Part shown: piece after piece, positions 37,887-46,875 of the stretch
Layout: every line of letters starts with the position of its first letter
Position numbering within the stretch: position 1 is the first letter of the stretch
DNA from: Thermohalobaculum sp050330995
Lineage (GTDB): Bacteria > Pseudomonadota > Alphaproteobacteria > Rhodobacterales > Rhodobacteraceae
Assembly (NCBI GenBank): GCA_050330995.1
Contig: JBHJHI010000066.1
Span: 1-64,000 of the forward strand
Direction: 5' to 3'
Length of the DNA stretch: 64,000 bases
The notes under the pieces: generated by a model
Database searches by the model: none
Seen by the model: the letters and a program-made list of their open reading frames with translations, nothing else
Told to the model about the DNA's origin: nothing
Made by a program: the position numbers and the translations under genes

Positions 37887-38597
37887 ATGATGTTTCGCAC
37901 TCTCCTGGCGGCGACGGCGCTCGCCGCCCTGCCGTTCGGCGCGTCGGCGCTGACGATCGATACCTTCGAGACTTCGCAGGCCGTGTCGGCGGGCAACAGC
38001 GGGACGGTGTCCGGCGCCGGCATCATCGGCGGCTCTCGCACGCTGGAAGTCCAGGCGAACGGCACGTCCGACGGGCGCATCGACTTCTTCGGCAACAACC
38101 GCTTCAACGCCACCAACGAGACCGACTCGACCGGCACCTTCACCCTGACCTACGACGCCGGCGGGGCCGGTCTGGGCGGCATCGACTTCCAGGCGGACGG
38201 CAGCGACGTGCTGGCGGTCCGGATCTTCCAGAACGACCAGTTCTCGGACTACAGCTTCACGCTGACCGATACCGACGGCGACAGCGATACGGTGACGCTG
38301 GAAGACCAGCCGAACGTCCCGCCGTTCGGCCCGCTGATCAACGAGAACCCACCGTTCAGCAACTCGCCGCAGGACCTGATCTTCTCGTTCTCCTCTTTCG
38401 ACAACGCGGTGAATCTGAACTCGATCGACTCGGTGACCTTCGTGCTGGCGAACCAGTTCGCCGGCGCCGACACGCTCGTGACGTTCATCGAGACGCGCGA
38501 CACCGTCCCGGGCATCATCCCGCTGCCGGCTCCGGCGCTGCTGCTGCTGACCGGCCTCGTGGGCCTCGGCGCCGTGCGCCACGGGCGCCGCGCCTGA
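37887..38597 (+). CDS. VPLPA-CTERM surface-sorted protein
   Basis: A 236-residue exported protein. Signal peptide at residues 1-21 (LPFGASALT). The body is Gly/Ser/Asp/Asn/Thr-rich with beta-sandwich text such as GSRTLEVQANGTSDGRIDFF and LTDTDGDSDTVTL. The C-terminus has the sorting signal: IPLPAPALLLLTGLVGLGA then RHGRRA, i.e. the VPLPA motif, a TM helix and a basic end. Such proteins are processed by exosortase-type enzymes for surface display or biofilm matrix. No exosortase is in the window. A strong intrinsic terminator follows. Confidence 0.88.
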   Translation: MMFRTLLAATALAALPFGASALTIDTFETSQAVSAGNSGTVSGAGIIGGSRTLEVQANGTSDGRIDFFGNNRFNATNETDSTGTFTLTYDAGGAGLGGIDFQADGSDVLAVRIFQNDQFSDYSFTLTDTDGDSDTVTLEDQPNVPPFGPLINENPPFSNSPQDLIFSFSSFDNAVNLNSIDSVTFVLANQFAGADTLVTFIETRDTVPGIIPLPAPALLLLTGLVGLGAVRHGRRA

Positions 38598-38620
38598 GCG
38601 ACCCGATCGCGACCTCCACG

Positions 38621-38649
38621 AAGGGGCGCCCGGCCGGGCGCCCCTTTTT
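38621..38649 (+). terminator. intrinsic terminator of the VPLPA-CTERM gene
   Basis: AAGGGGCGCCCGG followed directly by its complement CCGGGCGCCCCTT (a 26-base perfect palindrome) and a run of five T at 38645-38649. A textbook factor-independent terminator, 24 bases after the stop codon. Confidence 0.88.
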
Positions 38650-38661
38650 CGTGTCCGCCGC

Positions 38662-39984
38662 TCAGCGCCCGCGCGCCACCCGCCGACGGATCGAGCGCAC
38701 GAACAGCCACACCACCAGCACCACCACCGGCGTCGAGAGGCCGACGGCCAGCGTCTCCGACATGCCGACGCGGTAGGCGGCGAACGGCTTGATCACGTAG
38801 GCGACGAGGCTGACGGCGTAGTAGCTGATCGCGACGATCGACAGCCCCTCGACCGTCTCCTGCAGCCGAAGCTGCAGCGCCGCGCGCTCGTCCATCGAGC
38901 GCAACAGCTTCTGGTTCTGCGCCTCGAGCGCCACGTCGACGCGGGTGCGCAGCAGATCGGCGATCCGGCTCGCGCGGGTGGCCAGATCCTCCAGCCGCTG
39001 CTCGGTCGCGCGGCAGGTGCGCATCGCCGGATCGAAGCGGCGCATCATGAATTCCGAGAACAACTGCCGGCCCTGCAATCGTTCCTCGCGCATCATCGCG
39101 ATGCGCTCGTGCACGATCGCCTCGTAGGCGCGCGCGGCGCCGAAGCGGAAGGCGGTCGAGGCCGACAGCGCCTCGATCTCGGCCGAGAGCGCGGTCAGCT
39201 GATCGAGGATCACCTGCTCGGCCACGTCGCGGGTCTTGTCGGCGACGATGGCGATCAGATCGGACAGCTCGCGGTCGATCTCGTTCAGCCGCGCACCGGC
39301 GCGCCGCGCGATCGGCAGCGCCAGCATGGCGAGCATCCGGTAGTTCTCGATCTCGACCAGACGCTGCACCGCCCGCCCGATGCGGCGCTCGCCGGTCTCG
39401 CCGAACACGATCAGCGCGAAGCGCGAGAAGCCGCCCTCGTGGATGCGGAAATCGCCGACCGCGAGCGCCTGGTCGTCGAGCGTGCGCGCGACCGCGAGGC
39501 TCTCGTGGCTGAACTCGCTGCGCAGTCGCCCGGTGGCGATCATCGCATGGGCCGCCTCCAGGCTGTCGGCGTGGATCACCTCGATCTCGACGGCCGCGAT
39601 CACCTTGCCCGGCGCCTCTGCCAGCCATTCGGCCGGGAAGTGTTCGGCCAGGAGGCTGTCGAACAGCTCGTCGTCGCCGTTGTCGTCGGCGACCAGCATG
39701 TAGGTGACGAACTCGGTGTGGCGCTCCCACTTCATGGTGAAGCGACCGAAGTTGCCGAGGTAATGGTTGGAGCCCGGCGCCGGATACTGACCGCCGTGAC
39801 GGTCGACGAAGGCGAGCATGTGGGCCCGGTCGCGGTCGGGGTCGCGCGCCTGGGCGTTGTCGGTCTGCTTGAAGGCGATCGAGACCAGTCGCCCCGGCAC
39901 CGGCACGGTCATGAACGGCCGCGCGTGCAGCTCGTTCGTCATCTCGAACCGCCGGGGATGGTGGTTCAGCACGCGCTCAAGCAT
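38662..39984 (-). CDS. DUF3422 family membrane protein
   Basis: A 440-residue protein whose start RRFEMTNELHARPFM and MKWERHTEFVTY identify the DUF3422 family. Two TM helices at the C-terminus (VAISYYAVSLVAYVIKP and AVGLSTPVVVLVVWLFV) anchor a large cytosolic, partly coiled-coil body (EAQNQKLLRSMDERAALQLRL). The layout resembles CorA-like membrane proteins, but function is unknown. Confidence 0.9.
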   Translation of the reverse strand: MLERVLNHHPRRFEMTNELHARPFMTVPVPGRLVSIAFKQTDNAQARDPDRDRAHMLAFVDRHGGQYPAPGSNHYLGNFGRFTMKWERHTEFVTYMLVADDNGDDELFDSLLAEHFPAEWLAEAPGKVIAAVEIEVIHADSLEAAHAMIATGRLRSEFSHESLAVARTLDDQALAVGDFRIHEGGFSRFALIVFGETGERRIGRAVQRLVEIENYRMLAMLALPIARRAGARLNEIDRELSDLIAIVADKTRDVAEQVILDQLTALSAEIEALSASTAFRFGAARAYEAIVHERIAMMREERLQGRQLFSEFMMRRFDPAMRTCRATEQRLEDLATRASRIADLLRTRVDVALEAQNQKLLRSMDERAALQLRLQETVEGLSIVAISYYAVSLVAYVIKPFAAYRVGMSETLAVGLSTPVVVLVVWLFVRSIRRRVARGR

Positions 39985-40060
39985 CGACTTCCCTTTCGCA
40001 GCCGGTCGCTGCGGCGCAGCATGAGGAGAGGATAGGGCGCCACGCGGGCGAAGGCGAACC

Positions 40061-40873
40061 TCAGCCGCGCCGGGCCAGCACCAGGTGCCCCGGCACCGGC
40101 TCGCCGGTCTCGTAGCGGATCACGGTCTCGTCGAAGACCACCGGCTCGAAGCCCGCGGCCGCGCGCGCGCGCCCGAGCGCGCCCGGCTCGTGGGCGTAGC
40201 GCTGGTGCGGGCCGACCGTCCAGGCCCGCCCGGCGAAGGCTTCCAGGGGCAGGGTCTCGGTCGAGAAGGCGAGCACGCCGCCCGGCACCAGCGCGCGCGC
40301 GGCGGCGGCGAACAGCGGCTCCAGGGTGCCGAGGTAAGGGAGCACGTCGGCCGCGACGACCAGATCGTGGCTGCCGGCCTCCACGCCTTCGAGGTAGGCG
40401 ACCGCGTCGCCGACGTAGAGATCGGCGTAGGCGCCCTTCTCGTCGGCCAAGGCCAGCATCTCCTCGGCGAGATCGACCCCGTCGAGATGCGCCACCATGT
40501 CGTCGAGCGCCTCGCCGACGAGCCCGGTGCCGCAGCCGAGGTCGACGCCGCGGCCGAACGGGCCGAGCCCCGCGTCCTCGATCGCGATCGCGATCTCGTC
40601 AGGGATGCCGTAGCCGAGCGCGTGGACCAGCGTCATCTCGAAGTCGTCGGCGTGCTGGCCGAACAGGGTGGCGACGTAGGCCGGCGGCGCGCGGTCGGGC
40701 GCGTCGCCCAGGCCCAGCGAGGCGAGGCGCACCGCGGCGCCGCCGCGGTCCTCGGGGTCGAGCGCGAGACAGGTGCGGTAGGCCGCCGCCGCGGCCTCGC
40801 GCTCACCGGCGCGCTCGTGGGTGAGGCCGCGCTCGTAGGCATCGGCGAGGGCGACGGTGTCCTCGTCGGTCAT
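40061..40873 (-). CDS. class I SAM methyltransferase with TPR-like N-terminus
   Basis: 270 residues. An N-terminal TPR-like helix pair (YERGLTHERAGEREAAAAAYRTCLALDP) precedes a Rossmann methyltransferase. Motif I is GVDLGCGTGLVGEAL, followed by HLDGVDLAEEMLALA and VVAADVLPYLG. Substrate unknown; members of this type are annotated as trans-aconitate/ubiquinone-like methyltransferases without proof. It follows the ETF-QO gene after 19 bases on the same strand. Confidence 0.82.
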   Translation of the reverse strand: MTDEDTVALADAYERGLTHERAGEREAAAAAYRTCLALDPEDRGGAAVRLASLGLGDAPDRAPPAYVATLFGQHADDFEMTLVHALGYGIPDEIAIAIEDAGLGPFGRGVDLGCGTGLVGEALDDMVAHLDGVDLAEEMLALADEKGAYADLYVGDAVAYLEGVEAGSHDLVVAADVLPYLGTLEPLFAAAARALVPGGVLAFSTETLPLEAFAGRAWTVGPHQRYAHEPGALGRARAAAGFEPVVFDETVIRYETGEPVPGHLVLARRG

Positions 40874-40892
40874 GGCCGGCCTCCCGTGCGCG

Positions 40893-42575
40893 TCACATGT
40901 TCGGGTAGTTCGGCCCGTCACAGCCTTGCGGTACCGTCCAGACGATGTTGCCGCCCGGGTCCTTGATATCGCAGGTCTTGCAGTGGACGCAGTTCTGGAA
41001 GTTGATCTGGAACTTCTGCCTGCCCTCGCCGTCGTCGACGAACTCGTATACCCCGGCCGGACAGTAGCGCTGCGAGGGGCCCGCGTATTTCTTCAAGTGC
41101 TGAAGCGGCACGCTGTCGTCGATCAGCTTCAGGTGCGAGGGCTGGTCGTGGTCGTGGTTGGTGAAGCTGTAGGCCACGTTGGTGAGACGGTCGAACGACA
41201 GAACGCCGTCGGGCTTCGGATACTCGATCGGCTGGTAGCGCTTCGCCCGCCCGGTCGCCTCGGCGTCGGTCTTGCGGTGGCGCATGGTGCCGAACAGCGT
41301 GAAGCCGTGCGTCGACAGCCCGAGCTTGCGGGAGAGATCGGCCACCCACATGTCGAGCCCGCCGAGCCCGAGCGAGGCGTAGAGCCCGTAGTCCGACCAG
41401 AGCGGCTTGACGTTGCGCACGGGCTTCAGGTCCGCCGCGATCGGGCCGGTGCGCACGCTCTGCTCGTAGGCGTCGAGCACGTCGCCCGAACGCCCCGCGG
41501 CCAGCGCCTCGACCGCCGCGTCGGCGGCGGCGATCCCCGAGAGCATCGCGTTGTGGTTGCCCTTGATGCGCGGCACGTTGACCATGCCCGCCGAGCAGCC
41601 GAGCAGCGCGCCGCCCGGGAAGGCGAGCGTCGGCATCGACTGCCAGCCGCCCTCCGAGATCGCACGCGCGCCGTAGGAGACGCGCTTGCCGCCCTCCAGC
41701 AGCTCGGCGATCATCGGATGGTGCTAGAAGCGCTGGAACTCGGCGTAAGGGTAGAGATGCGGGTTCTCGTAGTTCAGATGCACCACGAAGCCCACGTAGA
41801 CCTGATTGTTGTCCAGGTGATAGACGAAGGAGCCGCCGCCGGCGTTCTTGCCGAGCGGCCAGCCCATGGTGTGGGTGACCTGGCCGGGGCGGTGCTTCTC
41901 GGGCTTGACCTCCCACAGCTCCTTCATGCCGAGACCGTGTTTCTGCGGCTCGCGCCCTTCATCGAGACCGAAATCGGCGATCAGCGTCTTGGCGAGCGAG
42001 CCGCGCACGCCCTCGGCGATCATCACGTACTTGGCGCGGATCTCCATGCCGGGCTCGTAGTTCGGCCCCGGCGTGCCGTCGGACTGGCGCCCGACCTCGC
42101 CGGCGACGACGCCCCTCAGCACCCCGTCCTCGATGACGGTCTCGGAGGCGGCCGTGCCGGGAAAGATCTCGACGCCGAGTTCCTCGGCCTGCTCGGCCAT
42201 CCAGCGGCAGACGTTGCCCATCGAGACGATGTAGGTGCCGTGGTTCGACATCAGCGGCGGCATCATCGCCGAGGGCAGCCGGATCGCGCCCGCCTGGCCG
42301 AGCACGTAGAAGCGGTCCTCGGTGACGGGCACCTCGACGGGGGCGCCCCTCTCCTTCCAGTCGGGGATCAGCGCGTCGAGGCCGGCGGTGTCGAGCACCG
42401 CGCCCGAGAGGATGTGCGCGCCGACCTCGGAGCCCTTCTCGATCACCACCACGTCGAGATCGGCGTTCTTCTGTTTCAGCCGGATGGCGGCGGCGAGCCC
42501 GGCCGGCCCCGCGCCCACGATCGCCACGTCGTACTCGACCGCGTCCCGCTCGACGGCGTGCCCGTTCGCGCCCAT
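40893..42575 (-). pseudogene. electron-transfer flavoprotein:ubiquinone oxidoreductase, interrupted by in-frame TAG
   Basis: ETF-QO passes electrons from ETF (fatty-acid and amino-acid dehydrogenases) to ubiquinone at the inner membrane. Both halves are highly conserved and in one frame. The N-part (MGANGHAVERDAVEYDVAIVGAG, FAD motif GAGPAGLAAA, MGWPLGKNAGGGSFVYH) ends YPYAEFQRF; then TAG at 41726-41724; then HHPMIAELLEGGKR continues to the 4Fe-4S motif CVHCKTC and QGCDGPNYPNM. The family has EFQRFKHHP, so one A-to-T change turns AAG (Lys) into TAG. Full length would be 560 residues. Otherwise intact, so recent mutation, readthrough or a sequence error. Confidence 0.85.
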
Positions 42576-42892
42576 GTACCTCGCCTCCGTCTGTTGCCGC
42601 TCGCGACTTACGAGAGCAGGATCGCGCACGCAATGAGACCGAGACGAAACGCAGCGGACCCCGGACGCCACCGCGTCGCCCGACCGCGCACGCCGCACGG
42701 GCACGGCGCGACGGCGGGGCGGCGGGTGGCGGCGCGTCCCCGGATCGGCGGGGGGCGGTCGCCTCGGCGTGTCCCCGCCCCGGCGCCGACGCGGCGAGCG
42801 CTCGTCAGGGTGGCGGGGCCGCAAGGGCCCCCGCAACGGCGATACCCGAGGCGGACGGCGCCACGGCTACACGCGACGCGGGCGAAGCAGCG
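42576..42892. other. intergenic gap, ETF-QO / UDG divergent region
   Basis: 317 bases between divergent genes. It must hold the ETF-QO promoter, but I could not identify boxes. The frame upstream of the UDG-like gene is open but Arg/Pro-rich and looks like non-coding GC-rich DNA. No repeat or hairpin of note other than the 27-base tandem repeat beginning at 42893. Confidence 0.4.
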
Positions 42893-42973
42893 GTGGTACG
42901 CGGCACGGACAGGGCCGCGATGGTCCGTGACGCGGACGGGGCCGCGATGGTCCGCGACGCGGACGGAGCCGCG
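42893..42973 (+). repeat. 27-base tandem repeat, three copies
   Basis: Three copies of a 27-base unit encode MVRGTDRAA, MVRDADGAA, MVRDADGAA at the start of the UDG-like gene. The first copy begins with GTG and the others with ATG, so each unit brings its own possible start codon. A fourth partial unit begins with ATA. Copies 2 and 3 differ by two bases. Confidence 0.8.
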
Positions 42974-43822
42974 ATAAGCGACGAGGCCGAGCGCCGCGCC
43001 GCGATGCTCGCCGCGCTCGCCTGGCAGGTCGAGCTGGGCGCCGACGAGGCGATCGAGGAAACGGGCGTCGACCGCTTCGCCCTCGCCGCGCGCGAGACGG
43101 CCGAGCGTGCGGCCACGTCTCCTGCCCTCCGCCCGACCGGGGCTCGCGGCGAAGGGAGGCCCACCGCATCGCCCCACGAGGGACGGACCGCCGTGTCGCC
43201 CCGAGGCGAGCGGCGGGCCGGCACCGCGCCGGCGACCGACCCGCACGCGGCGGTGCGCGCCGCGGCCGATCTCGCCGCCCTCGACGCTGCGGGGCGCGCG
43301 CTCCTCGCCGATCGCCTCGGGCCGGGCGAGCGTCTCGCCTTCGCGGAAGGCGCGGCCGATGCGCGCCTGATGGTCGTCGCCGACGCGCCCGAGCCGGACG
43401 CGCCCGAGCGGGTGCTCGGCGGGCGGGCGGGCGTGCTGCTCGACCGGATGCTCGCCGCGATCGGTCGCGCGCGAGACGCCGACGACCCCGCCCGCGGCGC
43501 CTGCCTCGCCTGCCTCGTGCCCTGGCGCCCGGCCGCGGGTCCCGGCGCCGCGCAGGACGCCGCCGCCCTCTGCACCCCGGTGCTGGAGCGCCGCCTTGCC
43601 CTGCAGCGGCCGCGCGCGGTGCTGGTGCTCGGCAACGCCGCGCTCGCCTGCCTGGGCGGCGAGACGGGCGGGCTGCGCCGCGCGCGCGGGCGCTGGATCG
43701 AGCACGCCTCGGGCACGCGGCTCAGGGCGAGCTTCCACCCCCGCACCCTGCTGGAAGCGCCCGAGCGCAAGCGCGACGCCTGGGCCGACCTGCTCGCGCT
43801 CGCCGAGGGGCTGGAGGGCTAG
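42893..43822 (+). CDS. uracil-DNA glycosylase family 4-like protein, degenerate
   Basis: The C-terminal half follows family 4 UDG: VGRAG-like GGRAGVLLDRMLAAIGRARD, LVPWRPAA, AVLVLGNAALACL and SFHPRTLLEAPERKRDAWADLL (the last holds the HP motif). But the catalytic GEAPG-x2-E motif is ADAPEPD, and the N-terminal pair of 4Fe-4S cysteines is missing. Glycosylase activity is doubtful. The region 78-118 is low-complexity. Three candidate starts (42893, 42920, 42947) lie in the tandem repeat; EAERRAAMLAALAWQVELG marks the true domain start. Length from the first start is 309 residues. Confidence 0.72.
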   Translation: MVRGTDRAAMVRDADGAAMVRDADGAAISDEAERRAAMLAALAWQVELGADEAIEETGVDRFALAARETAERAATSPALRPTGARGEGRPTASPHEGRTAVSPRGERRAGTAPATDPHAAVRAAADLAALDAAGRALLADRLGPGERLAFAEGAADARLMVVADAPEPDAPERVLGGRAGVLLDRMLAAIGRARDADDPARGACLACLVPWRPAAGPGAAQDAAALCTPVLERRLALQRPRAVLVLGNAALACLGGETGGLRRARGRWIEHASGTRLRASFHPRTLLEAPERKRDAWADLLALAEGLEG

Positions 43823-44150
43823 GCGTTCGGCGGCGGGCGGGGCGAGGCGTCCCGGTTCCGATCTCCGGGCCTTGCGGGCAACCTCGTGAGGCGTGACCCG
43901 CCGAGGGTCTCGAAGCGGCGGGCGGGGTCGCCGGCGGCGGCGAGTTCCCGAGACGGGCGGCGTCTCGCGGGAAGACCGAGAAGCCCGAAGCTCGTCCCGG
44001 TTCGGGCGAAGGGAGCGCTCGACGGCCGCGCGCACCGCGAACCGGGCATGGCGGCTTCCGCATCGTGGCGGCCGCTGCCAAAATGCCTTCTTTTCGCCAC
44101 GAACCTTTCGGACCGCTTCAGCGTTGGGTTGTGTCAGACGGAGAGGCATC
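43823..44150. other. intergenic gap after the UDG-like gene
   Basis: 328 bases of GC-rich sequence with many short inverted motifs but no convincing long stem. The last 70 bases are less GC-rich and contain CTTCTTTTCGCC and a GGAGAGG ahead of a GTG at 44151, so the end probably carries start signals for the small ORF there. Nothing else seen. Confidence 0.35.
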
Positions 44151-44312
44151 GTGCTTGAATTGAGCCGCCGGGTTCTCGCCCGCCTTCAGCCCACTGCCCG
44201 CGAGGGCGCCCCCGGCTATTATCCCGTGCCGCGCTCGACGGCCGGACGCCACGACGAGGGGCGGATCGAGGAGACCGCCCTCCTGCCGGCCTATCGGCGC
44301 GAGCGCTGCTGA
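44151..44312 (+). CDS. small hypothetical basic protein
   Basis: A 53-residue ORF starting with GTG, preceded by GGAGAGG four bases before the start, which is the main reason to believe it. The protein (VLELSRRVLARLQPTAREG through AYRRERC) is basic with an amphipathic N-terminal helix and a Tyr-rich patch GYYPVP. No family recognised. It ends 34 bases from the stop of the convergent oxidase gene. Could be real or chance. Confidence 0.35.
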   Translation: MLELSRRVLARLQPTAREGAPGYYPVPRSTAGRHDEGRIEETALLPAYRRERC

Positions 44313-44346
44313 GGTCGGCTCCGTCCGAGGAACGCCGACGCGGCGC

Positions 44347-45546
44347 TCAGGTCGCGCCGGCGACGCGAAAGTCGCGCAGGTCCCCGAGCGACCGCGCCCC
44401 GAGCTGTCCCATGGTGATCGACAGCTCTTCGCGCAGCACATGCATCGCATGGGCCGCCCCCGCCTCGCCGAGCGCGGCGACGGCGAGATAGAACGCCCGC
44501 CCCGCCAGCACGAAATCCGCGCCGCAGGCGATCAGCCGCATCACGTCGAGCCCGGTGCGCACCGCGCCGTCCGCGAGCAGCGGATAGTCCGGCCCGACCG
44601 CCGCGCGGATCGCGGGCAGCACCTCGACCGGCGAGGGCGCGGCGTCGATCTGGCGCGCGCCGTGGTTCGAGACCACCACCCCGTCGGCGCCCGCCTCGCG
44701 GGCCGCGACCACCTCCTCGGGCGAGAGCAGCCCCTTGATCACCAGGTGGCCCGGCCACTCGTCGCGGTACCACGCGAGCTTCGAGGCGGTGACGCGTCCG
44801 TCGCGCTCGGCCTGGAACTTGACCGACATCTCGGCATTGGAGAGGCCCTGCGGCATGTGCGGCACGATGTTCTCGAAGCGCGGGTTGCCCTCGCGCGCCA
44901 TCGCGAGCGCCCAGGCCGGGCGGATCATCGCCCGCCAGACCATGCGGGCATCCATCCGCGGCGGGATGCCGAAGCCGTTCCGCACGTCGTGGTCGCGGCG
45001 CATCTTCTTCGGCACGTCGACCGTGATCACCAGGGTGTCGTAGCCCGCGCCCCGCGCGCGGGCGAGGATCGCGCGATTGATCGCCGGATCGGCCATGGCG
45101 TAGAGCTGGAACCAGGCGTTCGGCCCCGCGATGCGCGCGATGTCCTCCAGCGTCACCGTCGAGACGGTCGAGAGCGCGAAGGGCAGGTTCGCCGCCGCGG
45201 CCGCCGCGGCCAGATACTGCGGCGAGCGCGGCCAGATCACGCCGCCGAAGCCCACCGGCGCGACGCCGAAGGGCGCCGACCAGCGCCGGCCGAACAGGGT
45301 GACCCCGGTCTCCGGCGCGCCCTGCCATTCGGCGAGGTAGCGCGGCATCAGCGTCACGCCGGTCAGCGCCGCGCGGTTGCGCGCGATCCCGGCCTCCTCG
45401 CCGATGCCGCCCATCATGTAGTCCCAGGAGAACTTCGGCACGCGCGTTCTCGCGCGCGCCTCCATGTAGGCGATCGACGGATAGCGTTGGTCGAGCGCCT
45501 TGTGGTCGACGCGGGCCTGGTGGGCGGCGGGGCTGGACTGGAGCAT
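44347..45546 (-). CDS. FMN-dependent alpha-hydroxy-acid oxidase/dehydrogenase
   Basis: A 399-residue TIM-barrel flavoenzyme of the lactate/mandelate/glycolate oxidase family. Landmarks are PKFSWDYMMGGIGEE, VAPVGFGG, AWFQLYAM, DTLVITVDVP, then the active site: GHLVIKG (Lys), VVVSNHGARQID (His/Arg) and LLADGAVRTGLDVMR. The catalytic His-Gly-x-Arg block matches HGxRQ. Substrate, probably L-lactate or another 2-hydroxy acid, cannot be read off. Start ATG 45546 chosen; an ATG at 45558 is four codons longer. Confidence 0.9.
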   Translation of the reverse strand: MLQSSPAAHQARVDHKALDQRYPSIAYMEARARTRVPKFSWDYMMGGIGEEAGIARNRAALTGVTLMPRYLAEWQGAPETGVTLFGRRWSAPFGVAPVGFGGVIWPRSPQYLAAAAAAANLPFALSTVSTVTLEDIARIAGPNAWFQLYAMADPAINRAILARARGAGYDTLVITVDVPKKMRRDHDVRNGFGIPPRMDARMVWRAMIRPAWALAMAREGNPRFENIVPHMPQGLSNAEMSVKFQAERDGRVTASKLAWYRDEWPGHLVIKGLLSPEEVVAAREAGADGVVVSNHGARQIDAAPSPVEVLPAIRAAVGPDYPLLADGAVRTGLDVMRLIACGADFVLAGRAFYLAVAALGEAGAAHAMHVLREELSITMGQLGARSLGDLRDFRVAGAT

Positions 45547-45890
45547 GAGCGCGACCATGCCGATGCCGTGTGACCACGGCAAGCGCGAAGACGGTGCGCG
45601 ACCTTGCGGCGCGCCCTCTCGCGTCATAACCATAAGGATGCAGAATCGCGTCGCGAGCCGGCACGATCCGCTCTCTCGTGCAGCGCCGGCGACCGATCAC
45701 ACCCGTGCGGCGTTCACGCAAATCATCGCGCGTCCGTGAAGGAACGACGTTGCGGCTAAGCCGCGCCCGCTCCCACGGCGCGTTTCCGCGTCGGAGGCGC
45801 GGCCCTCTCCCGCGTCGCGTGGCGCGGCCAACGAGACCGGCGCGCCCGACGACGCGGGCCGCGCGAGATCAAGAGCGTCGGAGACAGGCC
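45547..45890. other. intergenic gap, oxidase / greA divergent region
   Basis: 344 bases between divergent genes. Contains a less GC-rich patch around 45625-45640 (CATAACCATAAGGATGCAG) and an inverted repeat TTCACG-N16-CGTGAA (45715-45742). These are plausible control elements for one of the two genes, but unassigned. No small ORF or RNA recognised. Confidence 0.35.
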
Positions 45891-46364
45891 ATGGAAAAGT
45901 TTCCCATGACGAAGCAGGGCTATCAGGCCCTCAACGAGGAGCTGAAGATCCTCAAGAACGTCGAGCGCCCCGCCGTGATCACCGCGATCGCCGAGGCGCG
46001 CGAGCACGGCGACCTCTCCGAGAACGCCGAGTACCACGCCGCGCGCGAGCGCCAGAGCTTCATCGAGGGCCGGATCAAGGAGCTCGAAGGGCTGATCAGC
46101 CGCGCCGACGTGATCGACCCCTCGAAGATGACCGGGCCGACCGTGCGCTTCGGCGCGACGGTGAGGCTGGTCGACGAGGACACCGAGGAAGAGCACACCT
46201 ACCAGATCGTCGGCGAATCCGAGGCCGACATCGAGCACAACAAGCTCAACATGCGCTCGCCCCTCGCCCGCGCCCTGATCGGCAAGGAGGAGGGCGACCA
46301 GGTCGAGGTGCAGACCCCGCGCGGCGCGCGCTCCTACGAAATCCTCTCGGTCAGCTACGCCTGA
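45891..46364 (+). CDS. greA: transcription elongation factor GreA
   Basis: GreA rescues backtracked RNA polymerase by stimulating cleavage of the nascent 3' end. The 157-residue protein has the antiparallel coiled coil with the acidic tip (EAREHGDLSENAEYHAARE) and the C-terminal FKBP-like domain ending RSYEILSVSYA. The ATG at 45891 is preceded by GGAG about 7 bases upstream. It stands alone upstream of two receiver-domain genes. Confidence 0.95.
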   Translation: MEKFPMTKQGYQALNEELKILKNVERPAVITAIAEAREHGDLSENAEYHAARERQSFIEGRIKELEGLISRADVIDPSKMTGPTVRFGATVRLVDEDTEEEHTYQIVGESEADIEHNKLNMRSPLARALIGKEEGDQVEVQTPRGARSYEILSVSYA

Positions 46365-46473
46365 ACCCTCGCCCCGCGCGGTAACAGGTGCGGATGACGA
46401 ACCGTCGCGCCCGCTCGGCGTTGGCTGGACATTCCGTCGCGAAAGGACGGGACCGGCACGATAGGGCAGGACG

Positions 46474-46875
46474 ATGCGGGCGACCTCATCGAACGCGACG
46501 CGACCGGCCCGGGGACCCCACAGGGTCCTCGTGGTCGAGGACGAGGTGCTCGTGCGCCTCGATATCGTCCAATCGCTGGACGAGGCGGGCTTCGCCGTGA
46601 TCGAGGCGGCGAGCGCCGAGGAGGCGATCGCGCTCCTCGACGCCGGCCACGACGTCGACGTGCTGTTCAGCGACGTCCGGCTCGGCGCGGGGCTCGACGG
46701 CTTCGCGCTCGCACGGCACCTGCGACGCTCGCACCCGCGGGTCGCGATCGTGATGACCTCCGGCACGGCCGCGCTGCCGAACGATCTCGACGACGGGCGC
46801 CTCGCGTTCCTGACCAAGCCCTACCGCGTGGAGGCCGTGCTCTCGCACCTCGCCGCAGCGGTCGCACGATCATGA
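46474..46875 (+). CDS. stand-alone response regulator receiver domain
   Basis: A single CheY-like domain (133 residues). Acidic pocket VVEDE, phospho-acceptor Asp in LFSDVRLG, Thr/Ser in VMTSGT and the conserved Lys in FLTKPY are all present, so it should be phosphorylatable. No output domain. Its stop overlaps the next gene's start (ATGA), which encodes a diverged copy. No kinase is adjacent. Confidence 0.88.
   Translation: MRATSSNATRPARGPHRVLVVEDEVLVRLDIVQSLDEAGFAVIEAASAEEAIALLDAGHDVDVLFSDVRLGAGLDGFALARHLRRSHPRVAIVMTSGTAALPNDLDDGRLAFLTKPYRVEAVLSHLAAAVARS

Noticed and set aside
42632..42977. Arg/Pro-rich frame leading into the UDG-like gene
   Set aside because: No ribosome site, extreme composition and overlap with the true gene start; looks like unconstrained GC-rich DNA.
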